DNA of 9,178 nucleotides, from NCBI GenBank assembly GCA_031431235.1, contig JANPDA010000369.1, forward strand, positions 1-9,178, given 5' to 3'. This DNA comes from JANNSW01 sp031431235 (lineage in GTDB: Bacteria > Pseudomonadota > Alphaproteobacteria > Rhizobiales > Hyphomicrobiaceae). The position numbers were made by a program, and so were the translations under genes. A model generated the notes under the pieces. That model saw only the letters and a program-made list of their open reading frames with translations. It did not search any database and was not told the DNA's origin. Positions 1 through 7,099 of the stretch are shown piece after piece (within the stretch, counting starts at the first letter, position 1; the number at the start of each line of letters is the position of its first letter).

Positions 1-1372
1 GGTCCTGCGCGATGACGGCAAGCCGGTGGGCTTCGTCGAAGCGATCGTGGGTGGCAAGTCGGTCGGCGTGCCGGGCCTGGTACGCATGCTCGAGATGGCA
101 CATCGCAAGCACGGCCGCGAGCCCTGGGCGAAGCTGTTCGAGCCGGCGATCAAGCTGGCGGAGGATGGATTTCCCGTGCCCTCGCGGCTCAATCTGCTGC
201 TGCATTGGCAGGGCGCCAGATCGTTCGAGGCTGAAGCGCGGGACTATTTCTACGACTCCAAGGGCTGGCCCCGCGCAGCAGGCTCGTTGCTGCGCAATCC
301 ACGCCTTGCCGCGGTCCTGCGCGAGATCGCGGCTGGCGGCGCCGACGCCTTCTATCGCGGGCCGCTTGCCGAGAAGATCATCGCCAAGGTGCGCAGCGCT
401 GAGATCCCCGGCGATATGACGGCGGCCGACCTTGCCGCCTATCAGGCCAGGGAGCGCGATCCGCTCTGCACCCAGTACCGGCAGCGGCGCATCTGCGGCA
501 TGGGTCCGCCATCCTCGGGCGGCCCAACCGTCGCCATGGTGCTCGCGCTGATCGAGCCGCTCGCGGTCGGGCAGGTGCCGCTCGAGCCGGCCGCCCTTTC
601 GCTGATTGCCGAAGCCGAGAAGCTCGCCTTCGACGACCGCGACCGCTACATGGCGGATGCCGATTTCGTGCCCCAGCCAGCCGGTCTGCTCGATCCCGCC
701 TATCTCGATGCCCGCCGCAAGCTGATCGATCCGAAGAAGCCGATGGCCAAGGCCGAGGCCGGCGTGCCGCCGATGCGCGAGGGCCTGCTCTATGGCACCG
801 ATGCGACCCATGAGAGTGTGGGCACCAGCCACATCTCGATCGTCGACAAGGACGGCAACGCGGTCGCCATGACGACGACGATCGAGGCCGCCTTCGGCTC
901 GCGCATGATGGTCGAGGGGTTCCTCATCAACAACGAGCTGACCGACTTCTCCTTCGAGCCGATCGACAAGCAGGGCCGGCCGGTCGCCAACCGGGTCGAA
1001 GCGGGCAAACGCCCGCGCAGCTCGATGGCGCCGACGATCGTGCTCGGTGTCGACGGCAGCCTGGAGATGGTGACCGGCTCACCCGGCGGCTCGCGCATCA
1101 TTCTCTACGTGCTGAAATCGCTGCTCTGCGTGATCGACTGGCACTGCTCGCCGCAACAGGCGGCCGACCTCGTCAATTTCGGCAGCCGCAACGGCCCCTT
1201 CGAGGTGGAGATCGGTGTCGCCGGCGCCCAGCTCGGCTTGACCATGGGGCTGCAGGGCCAGAGCATCCGACCGGTGCTGATGACGAGCGGACTGCACATC
1301 ATCGTCAGACGCGACGGCTTGCTCGAGGGTGCAGCCGATCCCCGCCGCGAAGGCGTCGCACTCGGCGAGTGA
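1..1372 (+). CDS. ggt: Gamma-glutamyltransferase (glutathione hydrolase), 5' end missing
   Basis: N-terminal-nucleophile hydrolase that cleaves the gamma-glutamyl bond of glutathione and related peptides. Family members are normally exported and self-cleave into large and small subunits. The frame is open from base 2, so the start lies outside the window; 456 residues are visible, against about 550-590 for the family. The signal peptide and first part of the large subunit are missing. The catalytic motif GTSHISIVD is present, with the nucleophile Thr encoded at 824-826; in the family this Thr becomes the N-terminus of the small subunit. Downstream are the substrate-loop NNELTDFS, the glycine-rich GSPGGSRI (from 1076) and the typical C-terminal DPRREGVALG. 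The large-subunit motif GPPSSGG is also seen. The stop TGA at 1370-1372 lies just before the CCA-adding enzyme gene, so the two are probably co-transcribed. Family identity is very sure; glutathione versus acylase (cephalosporin/theanine-type) specificity cannot be told. Confidence 0.95.
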   Translation, partial: VLRDDGKPVGFVEAIVGGKSVGVPGLVRMLEMAHRKHGREPWAKLFEPAIKLAEDGFPVPSRLNLLLHWQGARSFEAEARDYFYDSKGWPRAAGSLLRNPRLAAVLREIAAGGADAFYRGPLAEKIIAKVRSAEIPGDMTAADLAAYQARERDPLCTQYRQRRICGMGPPSSGGPTVAMVLALIEPLAVGQVPLEPAALSLIAEAEKLAFDDRDRYMADADFVPQPAGLLDPAYLDARRKLIDPKKPMAKAEAGVPPMREGLLYGTDATHESVGTSHISIVDKDGNAVAMTTTIEAAFGSRMMVEGFLINNELTDFSFEPIDKQGRPVANRVEAGKRPRSSMAPTIVLGVDGSLEMVTGSPGGSRIILYVLKSLLCVIDWHCSPQQAADLVNFGSRNGPFEVEIGVAGAQLGLTMGLQGQSIRPVLMTSGLHIIVRRDGLLEGAADPRREGVALGE

Positions 1373-1395
1373 ACGGCGAGGGGAGACTTCTGATC

Positions 1396-2655
1396 GTGAC
1401 CCGGAAGCAGAGCGCCATCCCGCCCCGCATCGAGGGAGCTGAATGGCTCGAGCGCCACGAGACGCAAGCCGTGTTCGCCGCGCTCGCCAGCGCGGGCCAT
1501 GCCGCCAGGGCGGTCGGGGGAGCGGTACGCAACACGCTGCTGGGAACTCCCGTTGCCGATATCGACATCGCAACGAGCGCGCACCCGCAGGAAATGATGC
1601 GTGCCGCCGCGCTGGCCCACCTGAAGGTAGTGCCGACGGGCCTTGCCCACGGCACTGTCACCATCGTCTCGGGCCACATCCCCTATGAGGTGACGACACT
1701 CAGGCAGGACGTCGAAACCTTCGGGCGCCACGCCAAGGTCGCCTACACCACCGACTGGGAGGCCGATGCGAGGCGGCGCGACTTCACGATGAACGCGCTC
1801 TATTGCGACGCCCGGGGCGAGGTGCTCGATTGCGTCGGCGGCTATGGCGATCTGCTCGCGCGCCGCGTCCGCTTCATCGGCGATCCGCTTGCGCGCATCC
1901 GCGAGGATTTCCTGCGCATCCTGCGCTTCTTCCGGTTCAGCGCAACCTACGGCGAGGGCAGGCTCGACGCGGCAGGGCTCGAGGCTTCGATCGGCGAGCG
2001 GGCGGGCCTCGACGGCCTGTCGGGGGAGCGCATCCGCGCCGAGCTGGTGAAGCTGCTGATTGCACCCCATGCAACCCCGGCAATCGCGGCGATGGCGCAC
2101 GCGGGTCTGCTCGGCCGCATTCTGGGAGCCATCGGTCATCTGCCGGCGTTTTCTCGCCTCGCCGATGCCGATCAGCGCCATGGCGACACGCCCGAGCCGA
2201 TGCTGCGGCTCGCAGCCCTCGCTGTCCGGATCGAGGAGGATGCGGAGCGGCTCGCCATGAGGTTGCGTCTCTCCAATGCCGAAACCAACCTGTTGAAGCT
2301 CGCCGCGCAGCATCGTGAGCTCGCGACGATCGACGACGAGCGATCGGCCCGCGCTGCTCTCTATCGCTTGGGAACGACGAGATACGGCTTCGCGCTGCGC
2401 CTGGCGGAGGCACTCGATCCCGATGACGTGAGCAAAGCGGGTCGGCGCCAGCTGCTGCAGCTGCCGACACGCTGGCAGCCGCCGCGATTGCCCATCACGG
2501 GTGCCGATCTGATCGCACTGGGCTGCAAACCGGGGATCGCCTTCGGGCAGGTGCTCGGGCGGCTCGAAGCAGACTGGATCGCCCAGGATTTCGCGCCGAC
2601 CAGGGACGACTTGCTGGTGCGCGCGCTGGCCCACTTTACATCAATCAACAGGTAG
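1396..2655 (+). CDS. cca: CCA tRNA nucleotidyltransferase (class II)
   Basis: Adds or repairs the 3'-terminal CCA of tRNAs from CTP and ATP without a template, in the cytoplasm. Counting from the GTG at 1396 (419 aa), the head domain shows VGGAVRN around residues 40-45 and the metal-binding DIDIAT with Asp55 and Asp57. ARRRDFTMNA lies around residue 127, and the nucleotide-selecting EDFLRILRFFRF helix at about 170-181. A helical body/tail follows. An upstream in-frame GTG at 1369 would overlap the previous stop as GTGA. I prefer 1396 because the purine-rich GAGGGGAGA (1378-1386) sits 9 nt before it and the extra nine residues look unconserved. The gene follows the gamma-glutamyltransferase gene with almost no gap, so transcription is probably shared. 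No HD phosphohydrolase domain is obvious. A poly(A) polymerase of the same superfamily is the main alternative, but alphaproteobacterial proteins of this size are usually CCA-adding enzymes. Confidence 0.93.
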   Translation: MTRKQSAIPPRIEGAEWLERHETQAVFAALASAGHAARAVGGAVRNTLLGTPVADIDIATSAHPQEMMRAAALAHLKVVPTGLAHGTVTIVSGHIPYEVTTLRQDVETFGRHAKVAYTTDWEADARRRDFTMNALYCDARGEVLDCVGGYGDLLARRVRFIGDPLARIREDFLRILRFFRFSATYGEGRLDAAGLEASIGERAGLDGLSGERIRAELVKLLIAPHATPAIAAMAHAGLLGRILGAIGHLPAFSRLADADQRHGDTPEPMLRLAALAVRIEEDAERLAMRLRLSNAETNLLKLAAQHRELATIDDERSARAALYRLGTTRYGFALRLAEALDPDDVSKAGRRQLLQLPTRWQPPRLPITGADLIALGCKPGIAFGQVLGRLEADWIAQDFAPTRDDLLVRALAHFTSINR

Positions 2656-2739
2656 GGCGCTGCCATCGCCCTGCCGCGATTGCCTCGTTCTGCTGCTGGC
2701 ACGCCGCATGGCGACGACCACTCTCGAGGGAGACGGCCG

Positions 2740-2961
2740 ATGTCCACACCCGTTCGCTGGCCTGCCGGCAAGCTGCTGTTCGCGGGCCTTGCCCTATTGT
2801 TCGCGTTGCTGGGCATCGCGCTCTTGGTCTTTCGCACAACGCTCGGGCTGGAGCCTTCCCAAGCCGTCCTGATCGCCGCTGCGCTGCTGCTGACGGCCGC
2901 CGCCGACGCGCTGATCCTTGCCCGCTGGGATCGCCTTGCGGTGTCGCGCAGCAAAGTCTGA
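2740..2961 (+). CDS. Small two-helix membrane protein, unknown function
   Basis: A 73-residue hydrophobic protein not assigned to a family here. After a short basic N-terminus (MSTPVRWPAGK) there are two predicted membrane helices, at about residues 11-30 and 41-61, separated by a short loop (RTTLGLEPSQ). A basic C-terminal tail (ARWDRLAVSRSKV) suggests a cytoplasmic end. The ATG at 2740 is preferred over the in-frame ATG at 2680: CGAGGGAG lies about 8 nt upstream of it, and the extra 20 residues are polar and low-complexity. It lies 84 bp after the CCA-adding enzyme gene on the same strand and may be read through from it. It converges on the next gene 46 bp away. Confidence 0.7.
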   Translation: MSTPVRWPAGKLLFAGLALLFALLGIALLVFRTTLGLEPSQAVLIAAALLLTAAADALILARWDRLAVSRSKV

Positions 2962-2965
2962 GGCC

Positions 2966-2987
2966 GCCCGCGCCCTGAAAGGCGGGC
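2966..2987. terminator. Weak hairpin between convergent genes
   Basis: GCCCGC (2966-2971) and GCGGGC (2982-2987) form a 6-bp GC stem with a 10-nt loop, in the 46-bp gap between the small membrane protein (+) and the convergent secreted protein (-). Its position would suit a shared transcription end, but there is no T-tract on either side. It could equally be chance in GC-rich DNA. Confidence 0.25.
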
Positions 2988-3007
2988 ATGACGCAGGCTG
3001 GTAGGCG

Positions 3008-3490
3008 CTATTGCGTTTCGACGACGCAGACGACCGAGCCAGTCGCCTCGGCCTCGATCATGCTCGACACCAACCGGTAGGTGCCCTCGAACTCACCCGT
3101 GCTGGCATCCCTGTGCGCCACGATCGTCAAATCGACAGGCCCGTTGGCGGGAATGGCAGCGTCCTCGGCCACGTCGCCGCCGGCTTCCGCACCGGAATCG
3201 CCGGACTCCTCGACCGTCCGCGCCAACCTCAATCGCAGCTCGTCCTCGTCGCTCCAGTACTGAGCCACGTGATTGCCGTCGAGCAAGATCGAAAGGTTGC
3301 GCTTGCGCCCAGCAAGCTTCACGCTGATCTGGCCAGCCGCCTCGTAGATCGCCCCGCCACGCGCGGGATCGGTCGAGGCATCGAGCTCGATCTCGAGTTG
3401 CCGCCCGCTCGCAGTACAGTTGAGGCCGGCGGCCTCGGCCATGCCCGGACCAGCCATCACCAGCGAAAGAAACAGGATCTGCCGACGCAT
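3008..3490 (-). CDS. Small secreted protein of unknown function
   Basis: A 160-residue protein not recognised as a known family. It starts with a clear Sec-type signal peptide: MRRQ, then a hydrophobic stretch (about residues 5-13), then GMAEA before a probable cleavage near residue 20. The mature part has only two cysteines, Cys25 and Cys155, close to the two ends and well placed for one disulfide. Its composition suggests alternating beta strands (for example VKLAGRKRNLSILLDG and PVDLTIVAHRD). An acidic, Ser/Gly/Ala-rich segment around residues 92-109 looks like a flexible loop. The ATG at 3490 is chosen over the in-frame GTG at 3511 because GGAG lies 8 nt upstream of it and the signal peptide then begins properly. 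It is a single gene on the minus strand, 172 bp downstream of the hydrolase, so it probably has its own promoter in the AT-richer stretch at 3540-3570. I could not pick convincing promoter boxes there. Confidence 0.75.
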   Translation of the reverse strand: MRRQILFLSLVMAGPGMAEAAGLNCTASGRQLEIELDASTDPARGGAIYEAAGQISVKLAGRKRNLSILLDGNHVAQYWSDEDELRLRLARTVEESGDSGAEAGGDVAEDAAIPANGPVDLTIVAHRDASTGEFEGTYRLVSSMIEAEATGSVVCVVETQ

Positions 3491-3662
3491 ATGCCTTGCT
3501 CCGTTTCTCACCCCATCATTTGCGACAGATTGCGCGGACCGAGCTAATCTCTGATAAACATAGAAAAATCCATGGCCGGAGGGTAAACGGACCGAGGCAG
3601 GCCGTGCCGGCCCGGCACAGCGGCGGCAAACGACATCGGCCTCGCATCATCGCCCGGCGGCC

Positions 3663-4226
3663 TCACCCCAGTCGCTTCAGGAATGCGCCGAGCCGCAGCA
3701 ACCCTTCGGGCCAGGGGCCATGGCCGGATGCGTCATCGATGTGGCCGGAGTCGCCCGCGTCGGCGAAATCGGCGCCCCAGTCGAGCGCCAAGCCCCGCGC
3801 CCGCTCGAATGCCATGTAGGGATCGTTGCGGCTGGCAACGACGAGGGAGGGAAACGGCAGCGGATCGGTCGGCACCGGATGGAAGCCACCTTGCTCCGCC
3901 GGCCAGGTCGAGCTGGTCTGCGCGAGATCGGTCGGCGCCACCAGAAATGCACCCGCCACCTTGCCGCGATCGAGCTGGGGTGCCGCATGCACGACCGCGG
4001 GCACGCCACAACCATGGGCGACGAGCACGACCGGACGCTGGGCGGCGGTAACCGCTTGCGCGATCCGCCCGACCCAATCGGCGAGCAGCGGGCGTTCCCA
4101 CTCGTCCTGCTCGACGCGTCGCGCCGTCCGCACGTGCGCTGCCCAGCGCGACGGCCAATGGTCGGGCCCCGCATTGCCCCGGCCCGGCACGATCAGGATC
4201 TCGACTTCGGCGATTTTGTAGGGCAT
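3663..4226 (-). CDS. RBBP9/YdeN-like alpha/beta hydrolase with Ser nucleophile replaced by Gly
   Basis: A 187-residue alpha/beta-hydrolase-fold protein of the RBBP9/YdeN type; family members act as small serine hydrolases of mostly unknown substrate. Seen in sequence: the N-terminal IVPGRGNAGPDHW (residues 12-24), VAPTDL (96-101), a conserved PFPSLVVASRNDPY with the acid Asp135, SGHID with the catalytic-type His162, and the C-terminal SGHGPWPEG. The nucleophile elbow, normally AHSxG, reads AHGCG: residue 72 is Gly (GGT at 4011-4013) where Ser is expected, and residue 73 is Cys. Asp and His of the triad are kept. It may therefore be inactive, use Cys73 in a shifted way, or have a binding role. 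The start at 4226 fits the family N-terminus and lies about 25 nt downstream of a promoter; a longer frame back to 4352 would begin upstream of that promoter. Family call firm, activity uncertain. Confidence 0.88.
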   Translation of the reverse strand: MPYKIAEVEILIVPGRGNAGPDHWPSRWAAHVRTARRVEQDEWERPLLADWVGRIAQAVTAAQRPVVLVAHGCGVPAVVHAAPQLDRGKVAGAFLVAPTDLAQTSSTWPAEQGGFHPVPTDPLPFPSLVVASRNDPYMAFERARGLALDWGADFADAGDSGHIDDASGHGPWPEGLLRLGAFLKRLG

Positions 4227-4257
4227 CGGGCTCAGGGGTTGGGCAGGAACGCCAGAC

Positions 4258-4286
4258 CTTATAGTGGGCAGTGGTGCTCGCGTCAC
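4258..4286 (-). promoter_or_regulatory. Sigma70-type promoter for the hydrolase
   Basis: Read on the minus strand, GTGACG (4281-4286, 4 of 6 matches to TTGACA) is followed after exactly 17 bp by TATAAG (4258-4263, 5 of 6 matches to TATAAT). Transcription would start near 4251, giving a leader of about 25 nt to the ATG at 4226. This also supports that start codon. Sequence match only. Confidence 0.6.
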
Positions 4287-4360
4287 CTCGAGCGGCGGGC
4301 CCGGCGCGCCAACGACAACGGGTACCGGCCCGATGACCCACCGCACCGTCATGCCCCCGC

Positions 4361-4515
4361 GTAGGTTGGGTTGAGCCCATGGCGAAACCCAACAGAAAGC
4401 AGTGCGAAGCTCGTTTTCTCTTTGCAGCTGCGCGGCAAAGTCGTTCGTTGCGCTTCGCGCGCTTCTTTGCTGTCGGGTTTCTCCGCGCGAATGCGCGCTT
4501 GCTCTACCCGACCTA
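4361..4515. repeat. Nested palindromic intergenic repeat (REP/BIME-like)
   Basis: Two related palindromes in opposite orientation enclose a third set of stems. Left unit: GTTGGGTT (4365-4372) and AACCCAAC (4386-4393) around GCC-CAT-GGC (4375-4383). Right unit: GTCGGGT (4472-4478) and ACCCGAC (4506-4512) around CGCGC-GAAT-GCGCG (4484-4497). The outermost ends also pair: TAGGTTGGGTTGAG (4362-4375) is complementary to CTCTACCCGACCTA (4502-4515) with two mismatches. Between the units, GCGAAGC (4404-4410) pairs with GCTTCGC (4452-4458), enclosing CTTTGC (4420-4425) and GCAAAG (4435-4440). TAGGTTGGGTT...AACCCAAC-type palindromes are widespread intergenic repeats in proteobacteria. It lies about 50 bp after the flippase stop and may end that transcript. 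Confidence 0.7.
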
Positions 4516-4564
4516 AAGCGGGCGACACGATAGCCTTGCCGGAGCTTGCGGTCTTGGCGTCACC

Positions 4565-5884
4565 TCACGCCGGCGCGCCGAGTGGACGGATCTGCCAGAC
4601 GCCGGGCGCGAGCGCGGTCGGGCGGATGTCGAGCCGCTGGCGGACCGCTCGCCACAGCAGCACATTCCAGATCGCCATCGAGAAGGCGGTCGCCGATGCG
4701 GCGCCCGCAATGCCGAGCGTGCCGGTGAGCGCGACCGCCAGCACCGCATTGAAGGCGACGACCAGCAGCGTCAGCCGCAAGGTCGTGCGCTGATGACCCG
4801 TCATGTTGAGCAGCACCGCGACCGGACCCATGCCGGTGTTGACGAGTTGGCCCAGCGCCAGAATGCGCAACGCCGTCGCGCCGTCACGGTAGGCCTCCCC
4901 GAAGAGGCCGAGGATCGGCTCGGCGAACCCCACGACCAGCAAGCTCGCCGGCACCGTCAGCAGCAGGCTCATGCGCACCGCCCCCGAGACGGCATCCTGG
5001 AGCTCCTGCGGCCGCTCCGAGGCTGCCAGCCCCGAGATCCTGGGTTGCATCAACGTGTTGACGGCCATGATTCCAAATGAGATGGCCCAGACCACCCGCT
5101 GCGGCGGGCGGTAGAGACCGGCAGCGACGTCGCCGGCCATCAGCTTTACGATCAGCGTGTCGCTCTCGGTGATGAGGAAGAGCGCAGCCATCAGTACAGC
5201 GTAGGGCGGGGCTTCGGTGAGCCAGTGGCGCGTGCGCGACTGGCTCTGCGCTGCAGGCTGGCGGCTCATCACCCACCAGACGAGCGCGATGCCCGCCCCG
5301 GCAGCCGTAGCCGATGCCGCCAGCCTGAGCTCCATGGCGAGGCCGGCCGAAAGCGCCAGACCCGTCAGCATCACGCCGGCAACGGCCAGCAGAAATACCA
5401 CCTGCACCAGCGACTGCGCGATGCAATCGCCCACCAGCACGTGCCCAAGGCCTTGCAGCGCCGCCCCCGACACCCGGTAGATCGCCAGCAGCGGCAGAGC
5501 GAGGCAGGCCGCGACATAGGACCCCGCATGTGCCGGCTGAACCAGCCCGGCGGCGATCCCGCCGAGTCCAAGCCCCGCCGCGGCAAGCCCGAGCAGCACC
5601 GTCACCATTCCCGCATGGGCGAGCAAGCCACGCGCCTCGCCAGCGTTGCCCTCACGCCCGAGGCGCGGCAACTCGCGGATCAGCAACGATTCATGGCCGA
5701 GCAGCACCGCGATGGCGCCGAGCGACAAGAGCGAGGTGAGGAAGGCCACCAGCCCGAAATCCTCGATTGCCATGGCGCGCGCCAGCAGCAGCGTCGCCAG
5801 CAGTCCCGAGGCGGCGCCGGCGACCTTCAAGCAGAGCGCGATCAGCGCACGTGTGGCCAGTCGCTCGGCAAACCGCATCGCCAT
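4565..5884 (-). CDS. Polysaccharide/lipid-linked oligosaccharide flippase (Wzx-like, MOP superfamily)
   Basis: A 439-residue inner-membrane protein with about 12 or more hydrophobic segments spread over the whole length. Wzx-type members flip undecaprenyl-linked sugar units to the periplasm before polymerisation. Seen: a basic N-terminus followed by KVAGAASGLLATLLLARAM and EDFGLVAFLTSLLSLGA, a segment typical of these flippases. In the middle is LFLITESDTLIVKLMAGD followed by AAGLYRPPQRVVW, the conserved seventh-helix region (family: D-x-x-hydrophobic-gap-x-x-aGxY). PILGLFGEAYRDGATALRILALGQL comes later. Length fits the family. The ATG at 5884 shares its A with the TGA of the upstream sulfotransferase gene (a GTG at 5887 and ATG at 5878 are also possible), so translation is probably coupled. 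No glycosyltransferase or polymerase lies alongside; the glycan is unknown. A teichoic-acid or capsule exporter of the same superfamily is the alternative. Confidence 0.9.
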   Translation of the reverse strand: MAMRFAERLATRALIALCLKVAGAASGLLATLLLARAMAIEDFGLVAFLTSLLSLGAIAVLLGHESLLIRELPRLGREGNAGEARGLLAHAGMVTVLLGLAAAGLGLGGIAAGLVQPAHAGSYVAACLALPLLAIYRVSGAALQGLGHVLVGDCIAQSLVQVVFLLAVAGVMLTGLALSAGLAMELRLAASATAAGAGIALVWWVMSRQPAAQSQSRTRHWLTEAPPYAVLMAALFLITESDTLIVKLMAGDVAAGLYRPPQRVVWAISFGIMAVNTLMQPRISGLAASERPQELQDAVSGAVRMSLLLTVPASLLVVGFAEPILGLFGEAYRDGATALRILALGQLVNTGMGPVAVLLNMTGHQRTTLRLTLLVVAFNAVLAVALTGTLGIAGAASATAFSMAIWNVLLWRAVRQRLDIRPTALAPGVWQIRPLGAPA

Positions 5885-6885
5885 CACTGCGCCGCCAGCG
5901 CGAGCGCCCGCGTTTGCCCGACAGGGGGCATGGCGTAGCCGAGCCCAGCGAGATCGATCCCCGTCAACTCGGCGAGGCGGGCATTGGATTGCGCATAGTC
6001 GTTGCCGATCAGCCGTTCGATCCGCGCCCGCACGGCCGCTTCACGCCGATTGGCGAGGACGCCGGGCACGACCGGCGCGAGACCCCGCACAGCCTGGCGC
6101 CACAGCCGGGTCGAGCCGAACCCGAACCGGCCATTCAGATTGTTGGGGCTGCCGAGCAGATTGAGCGGGCGCAGCCAGTGGTGCAGCGCCGCGACACCTG
6201 CCCCGCGATGGTTCACGCGCTCGGTGTGGCCGAGCTTGCCGTCGTCGAGGGGGGGCACGCCTGCGAAATCAGTGAGCTGGCGCAGGAACCGGGCCGGGCG
6301 GTCGCGGAAATCCTCATACGCCAGCACCAGCACCCGCCGCGGCCCGAACAGCCGCTGGTAGTAGGCGACTGTCGCATCGTAGCGGAGGTGAACGCGATTG
6401 AAGAGCGGCACCTGGAACTCGTTGTAGGTCGAGAGGTAATTTTCGATGCTCGCGAGCCCGCCGCACCAGAGGAAATGGTCGTAGGAGGACTGGATCAGTG
6501 CCTTCTGCTCGCGGACGGTGATCAAGATCTTGGCCTCCGGCGCCACCGCGTAGATCCGGTCTGCGATTTCCTTCTTGGCGACGCCCCCGCTCCAGATGTG
6601 TCCCGAGAGGTCCTCGTTGGAGATGACGGAGCACCCCTCGAGGCCGGCGACCAACCCGTCCAGATGGGCGCGAACGCGCTTGGCGTCGAAGTCGAACGGC
6701 GTCTCGAGGCGGCCCTGCCGATAGGCCTCCCAGCCCCGGCCGCAGATCAGCTCCCAGCCGAAATAGAGGCAGTCCTTGCGATCGGGCGCAACCACCGTGA
6801 AGCCGGTGCCGGGCGCCGCGAACAGCTTCTCCTGCAGCCAGCTCGTCGCCGTCTTGTGGAAGCCGATATGAATGAGGAGGTTCAT
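5884..6885 (-). CDS. PAPS-dependent sulfotransferase family protein
   Basis: A 333-residue cytoplasmic protein with sulfotransferase signatures. This family moves a sulfuryl group from PAPS to hydroxyl or amino acceptors on sugars, lipids or small molecules. The 5'-phosphosulfate loop is HIGFHKTATSWLQ (residues 6-18; family PKTGTTWLQ) with Lys11. The 3'-phosphate site is at 120-135: Arg125 and Ser133 are spaced exactly as in the family pattern R-x7-S. SNEDLSG (89-95) follows a beta strand, as in many bacterial members. The start ATG at 6885 is chosen because the P-loop strand begins at residue 3; a longer frame back to 7092 adds a Cys/Arg-rich tail with no homology features. Upstream Shine-Dalgarno is weak (GGCGGG). 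It forms a two-gene unit with the flippase, which suggests its acceptor is a surface glycan or glycolipid, though this is inference. Acceptor not predictable from sequence. Confidence 0.85.
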   Translation of the reverse strand: MNLLIHIGFHKTATSWLQEKLFAAPGTGFTVVAPDRKDCLYFGWELICGRGWEAYRQGRLETPFDFDAKRVRAHLDGLVAGLEGCSVISNEDLSGHIWSGGVAKKEIADRIYAVAPEAKILITVREQKALIQSSYDHFLWCGGLASIENYLSTYNEFQVPLFNRVHLRYDATVAYYQRLFGPRRVLVLAYEDFRDRPARFLRQLTDFAGVPPLDDGKLGHTERVNHRGAGVAALHHWLRPLNLLGSPNNLNGRFGFGSTRLWRQAVRGLAPVVPGVLANRREAAVRARIERLIGNDYAQSNARLAELTGIDLAGLGYAMPPVGQTRALALAAQ

Positions 6886-6995
6886 GGCCCGCCAATCCGC
6901 GTAACGGCAGCACCATGGCACCACACCCGGACCAGCCAGCCGTTGAACGCGCGAGCCTAGCACCAAGAAGGTTAAAGAGAGGCTTGCACGCGTGA

Positions 6996-7035
6996 GAGGC
7001 AGCGCTCGACCGGTCGGACGGTGAAGCGCTGCCTC
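6996..7035 (-). terminator. 11-bp inverted repeat after the RTX gene, possible terminator
   Basis: GAGGCAGCGCT (6996-7006) and AGCGCTGCCTC (7025-7035) are perfectly complementary, with an 18-nt loop that itself contains GACCGGTC. It lies 65 bp downstream of the RTX stop and 110 bp upstream of the sulfotransferase. On the minus strand the following DNA is only moderately T-rich (CTCTCTTTAACC begins about 11 nt later), so intrinsic termination is uncertain. The 8-bp palindrome CACGCGTG (6987-6994) adjoins it and could instead be an operator for the sulfotransferase unit. A smaller hairpin, GCAGG-CGG-CCTGC (7073-7085), is closer to the RTX stop. Confidence 0.4.
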
Positions 7036-7099
7036 GTCTGGTGGAATGAAGGACCGCCCGGCTCTGCAGCGGGCAGGCGGCCTGCATGCCATGCTTGCC

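Larger units (their letters stand above)
4227..4564. other. Intergenic gap: hydrolase leader, palindromic repeat, no gene
   Basis: No credible coding region in this 338-bp gap. It holds the hydrolase promoter (4258-4286), an unassigned GC-rich stretch (4287-4360), the nested palindromic element (4361-4515) and a 49-bp spacer to the flippase stop. Open frames across it are antisense or low-complexity extensions without family features. Confidence 0.6.

Noticed and set aside
1105..2634. Long minus-strand open frame of 509 codons opposite the gamma-glutamyltransferase end and the CCA-adding enzyme
   Set aside because: It is antisense to two well-recognised genes; its length reflects high GC content, and its Arg/Ala/Glu-rich protein shows no family motif.
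3535..3596. Direct repeat CGGACCGAG at 3535-3543 and 3588-3596
   Set aside because: Only 9 bp in a GC-rich gap, with no link to a gene start or other structure; probably chance.
4227..4352. N-terminal extension of the hydrolase by 42 residues
   Set aside because: It would start upstream of the promoter at 4258-4286, is Pro/Val-rich, and the family normally begins near the IVPG strand.
5767..6960. Plus-strand open frame of 397 codons opposite the sulfotransferase and the start of the flippase
   Set aside because: Antisense to genes with clear motifs; Arg/Pro-rich and without recognisable domains.
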